A stretch of DNA of 64,000 nt from Lautropia sp. (lineage in GTDB: Bacteria; Pseudomonadota; Gammaproteobacteria; Burkholderiales; Burkholderiaceae_E). The stretch is from positions 1 through 64,000 of the forward strand of contig JAUNKF010000018.1 in assembly GCA_030532895.1 (NCBI GenBank), in the 5' to 3' direction. This document shows, piece by piece, positions 1-9,000 of the stretch. Numbering within the stretch: position 1 is the stretch's first letter; every line of letters begins with the position of its first letter. Both the position numbers and the translations under genes were made by a program. The notes below the pieces were generated by a model, which saw only the letters and a list, made by a program, of their open reading frames with translations, made no database searches and was not told the origin of the DNA.

Positions 1-52
1 GGCCCCGGCCGTGGCCGATGGTCTGTATCTGGTGCCGAGGGTGGTCGAATGA
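1..52 (+). CDS. gatC: GatC C-terminal end (partial)
   Basis: The last 16 codons of an open frame enter from the left edge and end in TGA at 50-52. The peptide ends [10 protein letters not shown], which matches the usual C-terminus of GatC, the small subunit of the Glu/Asp-tRNA amidotransferase. The stop overlaps the gatA start codon in an ATGA arrangement, as expected for translational coupling inside a gatCAB operon. Only the tail is visible, so the assignment rests on this short motif plus the gatA and gatB genes that follow. Confidence 0.8.
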   Translation, partial: APAVADGLYLVPRVVE

Positions 53-1569
53 GCGAAAGTCAGGATCTGTTGCAACGTGGCCGTCTGGAAGACATCAGCC
101 GCGCCTTGCAGGCGGGTGAGGTGTCGGCCGTCGAATTGGCGCGCCAGTGTCTGGACACGATGGCCGCGAGTGAGGTCAACGCCTTCATCGACGTGCAGCC
201 CGAGCTGACACTCGCTGAAGCGAGGGCAGCCGATGCGCGGTTGGCCTCGGCCCGTCAGGCGGGGGAGGCTGTCTCTGCGCTGCTGGGGGTGCCGATGGCG
301 CACAAGGATGTGTTCGTCACCCGTGGCTGGAAGTCCACGGCCGGCTCCAAGATGTTGGCCAACTACCAAAGCCCCTTTGATGCCACGGTGGTGCAAAAGG
401 TGCGTGCGGCTGGTGCCGTCTGCCTGGGCAAACTGAATTGTGACGAGTTCGCCATGGGGTCGGGCAACGAGAATTCCTTTTTTGGCCCGGTCAAGAACCC
501 CTGGGACATCAGCCGCGTGGCCGGTGGCTCCTCGGGCGGTTCGGCTGCCGCCGTGGCGGCTGGGCTGGTGCCGTTGACGACCGGTACCGATACGGGTGGC
601 TCTGTACGCCAACCGGCTGCCATGTGTGGGGTGACGGGTATCAAACCCACCTATGGCCGTGTCTCGCGCTATGGCATGATCGCCTTTGCCAGCAGTCTGG
701 ATCAGGCCGGTGTCTTTGCCCGTTCGGCGGCTGACTGCGCGCAGTTGCTGGCCGTGATGGCCGGTTTCGACGCGCGTGATTCGACGAGCCTTCAGGTGCC
801 GGCCGATGATCTGTTCTCGGTACCTGCCACTTGGGCTGGCGCCAGTGAGTCCGCGCCGCTGAAGGGTTTGCGGGTCGGCATCCCGGACGAGTTCTTTGGC
901 GAAAGCCTCTCGCCCGATGTGCGTGAAGCGGTCAAGGCGGCGCTCGCACAGTTCGAGGCCCTGGGCGCCACGATCATTCCGGTGTCATTACCGCATACTG
1001 AATTATCGATTCCGGCCTATTACGTGATCGCACCGGCCGAGGCATCCAGCAACCTGGCCCGCTATGACGGCGTGCGTTATGGCCACCGCAGTGAGCATCA
1101 GGACGATCTGCACGCACTCTATACGAACAGCCGGGCCGAAGGCTTCGGCGCGGAGGTGAAGCGCCGCATCATGATCGGCACTTATGTGCTGTCGCATGGT
1201 TATTACGACGCCTACTACCGCAAGGCCCAGCAGCTGCGCCGGATGATCGCCGATGATTTTCAGCGTGTCTTTACCGAGGTGGATGTGATCGCCGGCCCGG
1301 TCTCGCCCGAGACGGCCTGGCCCATCGGTCAGCAGACCAATGACCCTGTGCGTAATTATCTGGCCGACATCTTCACCTTGCCGGCATCGTTGGCGGGTCT
1401 GCCGGGGCTGTCCTTGCCCTGCGGCTTCGATCAGCAGCAGCTGCCGGTGGGCTTGCAGCTGGTGGGGCCGGCCCTGAGCGAGGCTCGCTTGCTGTCGATC
1501 GGGCAGGCTTACCAGCAGCATACCGACTGGCATCTGCGCCAGGCGCCGGTGCTCGCACGGACGGCCTGA
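49..1569 (+). CDS. gatA: Glu-tRNA(Gln)/Asp-tRNA(Asn) amidotransferase subunit A
   Basis: Amidase subunit of the GatCAB complex in the cytoplasm. It releases ammonia from glutamine (or asparagine) and passes it to GatB, which converts misacylated Glu-tRNA(Gln) or Asp-tRNA(Asn) into the correct form. The 506-residue protein has the amidase-signature layout: a lysine in AHKDVF (about residue 85), the glycine/serine stretch [14 protein letters not shown] (about 160) and the [10 protein letters not shown] segment (about 184). Together these give the Ser-cisSer-Lys triad. Length is normal for the family. It overlaps gatC by 4 bp and is followed by a lipoprotein gene and then gatB, so the gatA-gatB junction is interrupted, unlike the compact gatCAB order. 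Identification is secure. Confidence 0.97.
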   Translation: MSESQDLLQRGRLEDISRALQAGEVSAVELARQCLDTMAASEVNAFIDVQPELTLAEARAADARLASARQAGEAVSALLGVPMAHKDVFVTRGWKSTAGSKMLANYQSPFDATVVQKVRAAGAVCLGKLNCDEFAMGSGNENSFFGPVKNPWDISRVAGGSSGGSAAAVAAGLVPLTTGTDTGGSVRQPAAMCGVTGIKPTYGRVSRYGMIAFASSLDQAGVFARSAADCAQLLAVMAGFDARDSTSLQVPADDLFSVPATWAGASESAPLKGLRVGIPDEFFGESLSPDVREAVKAALAQFEALGATIIPVSLPHTELSIPAYYVIAPAEASSNLARYDGVRYGHRSEHQDDLHALYTNSRAEGFGAEVKRRIMIGTYVLSHGYYDAYYRKAQQLRRMIADDFQRVFTEVDVIAGPVSPETAWPIGQQTNDPVRNYLADIFTLPASLAGLPGLSLPCGFDQQQLPVGLQLVGPALSEARLLSIGQAYQQHTDWHLRQAPVLARTA

Positions 1570-1609
1570 GACGCGACTGAATGACGGTCATCTTGAAGGA
1601 ATTTGAATC

Positions 1610-2167
1610 ATGAATGCATCATTACAAAGATCTGAGCCGATGGGCATCCGACGCTGGGGCCAGTGGCTCGGTGTCCTGATGCTGGGCGTGTTGATGGCAG
1701 CCTGCTCGTCGTTGCCGCAGATGCCCTCCTTTCCAAAGCGCAGCTCGCCATCGGCGAGTGTGCCCGCCAAGCAGAAACCTGCGCCCGCGGCTGTCCCGGC
1801 ACTGAAGAATTTTTCCGGTGTCTGCCAGCAGACCGAAGACGATGGATTCAGTGAAAACGCCCGGCTCAATGTGGTCAACGGCCAGGTACGTGCGCTCGAT
1901 TGGCACATCCGGGTCAAGCGCAAGGGCCAGTGCCAGTTTGCGCTGACGGATTTTCAGCAGACGAAACAGGCGCCGCACATCGAGCTGCGGGCGTTGGGCC
2001 GGGGCAAACGGGCCAATTGCAAGCTGATGATCTATCAGGAGCCGCGCCGCGTGACGCTGGCGCACAATGGTTGTGAGGCTTTCTGCTCGAAGGCGGATCT
2101 GGCCGAAGAGGCCTGGCCTGTCATGTTCAATCCCAAGACCGGCCGTTGCGCCAGCCTTGACCGCTGA
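1610..2167 (+). CDS. Small predicted lipoprotein between gatA and gatB
   Basis: A 185-residue protein with a lipoprotein signal peptide: basic N-terminus (GIRRWGQ), hydrophobic core and lipobox LMAAC, giving a lipidated Cys at about residue 32. A Pro/Ser/Lys-rich linker follows, then a compact domain with several cysteines. I do not recognise the domain. An AAGGA sequence about 10 bp upstream supports the start at 1610; an internal ATG ten codons later would also leave a working signal peptide. It lies 40 bp after gatA and 17 bp before gatB in the same direction, so it is probably co-transcribed. Nothing suggests a direct role in tRNA amidation; the position may only reflect operon structure in this lineage. 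Confidence 0.75.
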   Translation: MNASLQRSEPMGIRRWGQWLGVLMLGVLMAACSSLPQMPSFPKRSSPSASVPAKQKPAPAAVPALKNFSGVCQQTEDDGFSENARLNVVNGQVRALDWHIRVKRKGQCQFALTDFQQTKQAPHIELRALGRGKRANCKLMIYQEPRRVTLAHNGCEAFCSKADLAEEAWPVMFNPKTGRCASLDR

Positions 2168-2184
2168 TCTCGGAGACCGACAGC

Positions 2185-3666
<1,482 letters not shown>

Positions 3667-3718
3667 AGCGTGGCGTCGCCGGGGCTTTCGCGTGGGAAGA
3701 CCGTGCCCGACACGCCGG

Positions 3719-4399
3719 TCAGTGCCCGGACTCTGGTGTGCTGGCAATGTGCGCCAGCAGCTCCTTGAGCCGTTGGGCGTTCGCCTGAAAATCCTTGTTG
3801 ATCCGCTCCCGCTCGCCCCGTCGTTCCTTGATCAGTGAGTCTTCGGCCAGAATGGCATTGGCGATCGACGAGATCCGGTGTTCTCGGGCGTAGGGCAGTT
3901 TGGCATTGGGCCGCTTCTGCTCGGCCAGCCAGACTTGGGCGGCCGCTTTCTCTTCCTGAAGGCTCTTGTCCAGCACGAGGATGCGCTGAATGGCAGCCTC
4001 GATTTCGCCATCGATCCGGTCGAGATGCTGCTTGTGGCGCCGGTCGAGATCTTCCGGGCTTTGGTAAGTGAGCAGCAGGTGGCGATCCCGCGCCTGCTGT
4101 GCCCGTAATACCCGCTCCTGTTCCTGCTTGATCAGGGCTTGCTGGGCAGCAGCCCGTTCCTGAGCGCGTGTGAGAGGTGGCGGCACCAAGCGGCGCAACG
4201 AGCCGTCACTGTTCAGCTCGCGCATTTCCCGTTTGGCGCAGACGGCAATGGGCTGGTCGGAGGAAATGACCCGGCCGCGTTCATCCGTGCAGACGTAGAT
4301 CGAGCTGGTCGCCGGTTGTGCCACCACAACGGACTGGTTGCCGGCCGCAGGGGCCAGCAACAGGGTTGGCAGGAAGGAGAGAAAACGGGCGAGGCTCAT
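3719..4399 (-). CDS. DUF4124-like exported coiled-coil protein
   Basis: A 226-residue protein with an N-terminal signal peptide (LARFLSFLPTLLLAPAAG). A short segment then reads IYVCTDERGRVISSDQPI with a second Cys soon after, which resembles the DUF4124 domain of small periplasmic proteins. From about residue 75 to 215 the sequence is charged, rich in Glu/Gln/Arg/Ala and predicted to be helical or coiled coil. The function is unknown. Location is probably periplasmic. It lies 14 bp upstream of pyrE's stop on the same strand and could share a transcript with it, although no functional link is evident. DUF4124 is assigned from memory of the family pattern and not from a search. Confidence 0.7.
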   Translation of the reverse strand: MSLARFLSFLPTLLLAPAAGNQSVVVAQPATSSIYVCTDERGRVISSDQPIAVCAKREMRELNSDGSLRRLVPPPLTRAQERAAAQQALIKQEQERVLRAQQARDRHLLLTYQSPEDLDRRHKQHLDRIDGEIEAAIQRILVLDKSLQEEKAAAQVWLAEQKRPNAKLPYAREHRISSIANAILAEDSLIKERRGERERINKDFQANAQRLKELLAHIASTPESGH

Positions 4400-4413
4400 C
4401 CCTCATACTTTAG

Positions 4414-5196
4414 TCAGCCTTGGCTATGGACTCCATAGCGGCGACGATATTCGGAGATGGCCGCTCGATAAGCGGCGTGTGGCTGATTGGCACCATCAGC
4501 AGTGTCGATGAAGCGGAGCAGATCGTCCAGCGTGGCCAGCGCGTGCACGGCCAGACCATAGCGCTGGCGCACTTCTTCGACCGCCGAGCGGGCCTCGACG
4601 ATCTCGGCCGTGCCGGCGCGTTCCATCCGGTCGATGGCAATGAAAACGGCCGCGGGCGTGGCGCCAGCTGCCCGGATGATCTCCACCGATTCACGCACCG
4701 AGGTGCCCGCCGAGATCACGTCATCGATGATCGCCACCCGGCCCTTGAGCGGTGCGCCCACCAGTACCCCGCCTTCGCCATGATCCTTGGCTTCCTTGCG
4801 GTTGAAGGCAAAGGGCAGGTTGCGGCCACGAGCCGCGCAAGCCACTGCCATGCTGGATGCCAGCGTGATGCCCTTGTAGGCCGGGCCGAACAGCACGTCG
4901 AATTGGGGGGCGGGCTGAAGGGGGGCGACCGTGCTGTCACGCTGCTGCGCCGAAGCCTCCACCGCCAGCAGCTTCTCGGCGTAAAAGCCGGCCAACCGCC
5001 CCAGCGTGGCGCCATCGTGAAAGAGGCCCGCGTTGAAGAAATAGGGAGACAGCCGCCCGGCCTTGGTCTTGAACTCGCCAAAGCGCAGCGCGCCCGTCTC
5101 GATGGCGAACTGGATAAACTCGTGGGAAAGCGCGTCGTGCGGCAGGGTGTTGGCGGACGAGGCGGATGTATCAAGCGAAGTGTTCATCAGGAGCAT
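4414..5196 (-). CDS. pyrE: Orotate phosphoribosyltransferase
   Basis: Catalyses orotate + PRPP to orotidine 5'-phosphate, the fifth step of de novo pyrimidine synthesis, in the cytoplasm. The diagnostic PRPP-binding motif is VAIIDDVISAGTSVRES (about residues 152-168). Also present are FGEFKTKAGRLSPYFFN near the N-terminus and FNRKEAKDHGEGG, the catalytic loop. At 260 residues it is longer than the usual 210-230. The extra length is an N-terminal Ser/Thr/Ala-rich leader, so the start could be the ATG at 5196 or 5187; neither has a good ribosome-binding site. Its start region abuts the divergent exonuclease III gene, leaving almost no room between the two start codons. Confidence 0.95.
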   Translation of the reverse strand: MLLMNTSLDTSASSANTLPHDALSHEFIQFAIETGALRFGEFKTKAGRLSPYFFNAGLFHDGATLGRLAGFYAEKLLAVEASAQQRDSTVAPLQPAPQFDVLFGPAYKGITLASSMAVACAARGRNLPFAFNRKEAKDHGEGGVLVGAPLKGRVAIIDDVISAGTSVRESVEIIRAAGATPAAVFIAIDRMERAGTAEIVEARSAVEEVRQRYGLAVHALATLDDLLRFIDTADGANQPHAAYRAAISEYRRRYGVHSQG

Positions 5197-5198
5197 GC

Positions 5199-5978
5199 AT
5201 GTTGCGAGTGGTTTCCCAGAATCTTAACGGTATCCGCTCGGCGGCCCGCAAGGGCTGGTTCGAGTGGGCCGCCGGCATCGGCGCCGATGCCATCTGTGTG
5301 CAGGAGGTTCGGGCGCAGCTGGCCGACCTGAGCGAGCCGATGCGGGCCATCGGGCCGGCCGTGGGGCATTTTCATCTGGCCGAGCGCAAGGGCTATAGCG
5401 GGGTCGGCATCTATACGGCGCAGCAGCCCCAGTCCGTGCGGGAAGGCTTCGGGCAGGCCGCCTTCGATGCCGAGGGGCGCTACATCGAGATGGATTTTGG
5501 CACGCACACGATCATCTCGGTCTATGTGCCCTCCGGCTCGTCGTCGGAAGAACGCTTGCAGCAGAAATTCATCTTCATGGACGCCTTTGCGGCCCACATG
5601 CAGGCGCTGAAGGACAGCGGCCGCGAGATCATCCTCTGCGGCGACTGGAACGTGGCCCACAAGGAAATCGACCTGAAGAATTGGCGATCAAACCAGAAGA
5701 ACTCGGGCTTTTTGCCCGAGGAGCGCGCCTGGATGACGCGGCTTTTCGACGAGATCGGCTTTGTGGACGTGTTCCGCACGCTGGATGAGCGCCCGGAGCA
5801 ATACACCTGGTGGAGCAACCGGGGCCAGGCTTGGGCCAAGAACGTGGGCTGGCGGCTGGATTACCAGATCGCCACCCCCGGCATTGCCGCCACGGCAAAG
5901 CGCGTGGAAATCTACAAGGACGAGCGGTTTTCCGATCATGCGCCGCTGATCATTGACTATGAGTGGCCGGCGGGCTGA
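5199..5978 (+). CDS. xth: Exonuclease III (AP endonuclease)
   Basis: A metal-dependent exodeoxyribonuclease/AP endonuclease of the EEP superfamily that acts in base-excision repair. The 259-residue protein begins MLRVVSQNLNGIRSA and contains CVQEVRAQ (catalytic Glu), SVYVPSGS, CGDWNVAHKEIDLKNW (Asp/Asn pair), WWSNRGQA, GWRLDYQIA and the terminal FSDHAPLIIDYEW with the catalytic His. The start at 5199 follows a CAGGAG ribosome-binding site. The longer frame from 5166 would overlap pyrE and add nothing family-like. The gene is divergent from pyrE with only 2 bp between the outermost start codons, so their promoters must lie inside each other's coding regions. Confidence 0.95.
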   Translation: MLRVVSQNLNGIRSAARKGWFEWAAGIGADAICVQEVRAQLADLSEPMRAIGPAVGHFHLAERKGYSGVGIYTAQQPQSVREGFGQAAFDAEGRYIEMDFGTHTIISVYVPSGSSSEERLQQKFIFMDAFAAHMQALKDSGREIILCGDWNVAHKEIDLKNWRSNQKNSGFLPEERAWMTRLFDEIGFVDVFRTLDERPEQYTWWSNRGQAWAKNVGWRLDYQIATPGIAATAKRVEIYKDERFSDHAPLIIDYEWPAG

Positions 5979-6023
5979 GTTGTCGTGTTCTGGTGCATGG
6001 CCGGTGTGGGGGCCAAGGACTCG

Positions 6024-9000
6024 TTAGTCAGCCAGTATGTTTGCGTCTTCCCAGACCAGTTCCGGCATCACCACTTCCCACTTTGAGGTTTTGCACAGGT
6101 GGCGGTACGCTTCTTCGGTCTGCTCCCTTGAACGAACCTGAATGGCGCGCACGGTGACCGACACGCACCGCGCACCAGCGGGCGGGCAAAACTTTTTGGC
6201 CATGCTACCTACCGTGTTGCCGTGGCTGTCTTTTAGTAACCAGTTCCCGCCCTGTTGCGTGAGCTGCAACGGATGCCCCGGCCGCAGTGTGCGGATGTGG
6301 CGATGGATGGGGGCGCTCTCTGTTTGGCGGCCGCTGTAGCCGATGTCGATATCAGCCATGCCTGGCGTCTCATGGCGTCGCAACAGGACGGCATCGGGAA
6401 GCGGCGGCATGATCGTCCGGGTGAGGACGGCATCGGTATCGGCTGCGGATGGCGGGATCGCATCGGTTTCGGGTGGTGGGGGCGTGCGGGCGATCAGCGT
6501 TTGGCTGTTGTCTGTGGCCTGTACTGTCAGCGTATCTGTGTCGGTGCCAGCCCTGGGGAGGAAGGGGTGTGGTGCGCCATCCTGCACCATCATCAGGCTT
6601 TGGCGAGCACGAGTCATGGCCACGTAGAACAGGCGCCGGTCTTCATCAGGGTCGGGTGGGGTACTTTGACGTCTGGTGGCCGGCCGTGCCGTCCAGCCAG
6701 CATCCAGAATGGCCACGTGGTCAAACTCCAGGCCCTTGCTGCCATGTACCGTCACCAGCAGCAACCCCCGTTGCTGCAAGCGTGCTTCTCGGCACCATTC
6801 CCCCAGCCATTGGCGTGCATGACGGGCGGACAGCTTCAGGTTGCCCACGTCCGCCGCGTAGTCGTCGACTGCCGTTTGAAGCCAGGCTTGCCAAGGTGAT
6901 TCGGGCATGGCATCCACCAGCGACTTCAGTTCGATGGCGCTGATCGCCTCGTTGCCCTTCTGCTGCAGTGCCTGCACCAGCTGTTGCGTCTCGCGCAGGG
7001 ACCAGAGCGGTATCTGTGCATCGCGTGCCAGTTGCACGGGGACGCCGTGTTGCTCGCACCAGGCTCGAATGGGTTGAAGGTGTGACCATTCCCGCGCAAT
7101 GACTGCGCACCGGGCCCAGTTCCAGTTCTGTGCATGCTGCTTCAAGCGCATGAATTCGGTCATGACAGTCCATGCCTGCTGCGCCAGCCGGACGCGGCCT
7201 GGTCGACTGTCTGTGGTTCGGCAGGTTTCCCGTTCGCGCTGGACAGCAGGATTGGTGGCCGTGCCGTGTTCAAGCTGCAGGATTTGCACGCGCCCTTGAG
7301 CAACGGGATCGTGCGTCGTCAGCCAGCCACCGGGTGGTTCGTCGCGCCTAAGATCATTGATGCGGATCGGGTGGGCTACCTTCATTCGGTTGGCAGCCGG
7401 TGCAATCACCCGGTTGGCGGCTGCGATGATGTGGGCGGTGGAACGGAAGTTTTCCACCAGGTAGGAGGTCTTGGCGTTGTAATCCTGGCCAAAACTGTGG
7501 ATGAACTCCACGCTGGTGTCATTGAATCCGTAGATGTTCTGGTCATCGTCACCCACCGCAAACATGTGCAGGCGGCGGTCATCGGTCTGGTCATCGTTGT
7601 CGGCGGCGTTCGAGCCACGCCCAGGGGGAGGGGTGCCAGCCGGTGATGGGCCCAGTGTGCGGCCAGCGAGCGCAGAAATCAGATCGTAATGGCAACGTTC
7701 GATGTCCTGGTATTCGTCGATCAGGATCCAGCGGAAACCTGCCAGCAGGCGGTCCCGAGTCTCGTCGATTTCGCTTTCCTGTTCGGCCTGCGGGTTGTCG
7801 GTGCCATGGCCGGTCAGCAGGGCCGTGGCATCGCGAATGATCTGCCGGAAAAGTTCGTTCTGTGCTTTTCGGCTGGCAGCGGGAGCCTTGTCGTTCAGGC
7901 TGGTGCCAGTCAGGCGCATGGCCATCGAATGGATGGTCATCACCATCACGCCTTGGGCATCCGCGCCGATCAACTCGTACAGACGTCGGCGGATTTCCAG
8001 CGCCGCATGTCGGTTGTAGGCGATCGCCAGAATCGAGCTGGCGGGCTCGCGCAGAGCCCGTACCAGATAGGCGATACGGTGCACCAGTGTGCGGGTTTTT
8101 CCCGAGCCGGGTCCTGCCAGCACCAGTTCGTTGGCGGGCTTTTCTCGATCCACCATCACGATCTGGCGCTGGTGTTCGTTATTGAGTGAATCAACTATCC
8201 GGTTCCACGACGCCGGTGAGGTTTGTCGACGCAGCGTCGCCTCGGCGTTGGGTAGCCACTTTTTCAGAAAGGCCTCGTACTTGAGGCCGAAGTAGTCGCG
8301 CACCAGCGCCAGTGCTTCCTGCATCTTGTCCAGACTGCCGGCTTCACGTTTCAGGGCGCGCTGCGCGTACTCGTTCATGATCTGAATCTGCGCCACTTGT
8401 CCATCATAGTGGGTGGCCAGTGGCTGGTATTGCTCCTTGTTGAATCTGCCTCGGCCGGGGGCAACCCGCAATGTCATGGCCGGACGGAAAACGGCCGTGC
8501 CCTTGCTGAGCTGGATGATCCTGCGCTCGTGCATCCACAGCAGACCGCGTGTCAGCAGACGCTCGGCCCCGGTGCCCTGGTTTTTCTCGTCCCGTTCGGC
8601 CATGGAGCGCAGGGCGATGTCCTTCATCAGGGCGTCGCGCAAGGCACCCACGGTGGTGCTGGCCAGCTGGTCCTGGGCGCGTACCCTTGGGCCTAGCGAC
8701 TCCACCAGGTGGTTCAATAAAACGCTGCTGACGTTGTGGCGAACCTCTGCCGCCTTCTGAATACGATCCCAGCTCGTGTTCAGGATTAGCATGAAGCGTT
8801 CCCGGTCCAGCCGTTTGAGCGAGATGTTTCCACTGCTCTGGCTGGGCGGGCGGTCTTGCGTCATGCCCCTTATCAGCCCCTCGATCAGCATGGGCTGCAC
8901 GAAGGTGGTGCTGGCCTTGCCTGGCGGTGTGTCGGGGAAGATTTCGTCACGTACCTGCTGGGTCAGCAGCCGCGTATCCAGGGTATGGCTTTCTCCCGGT

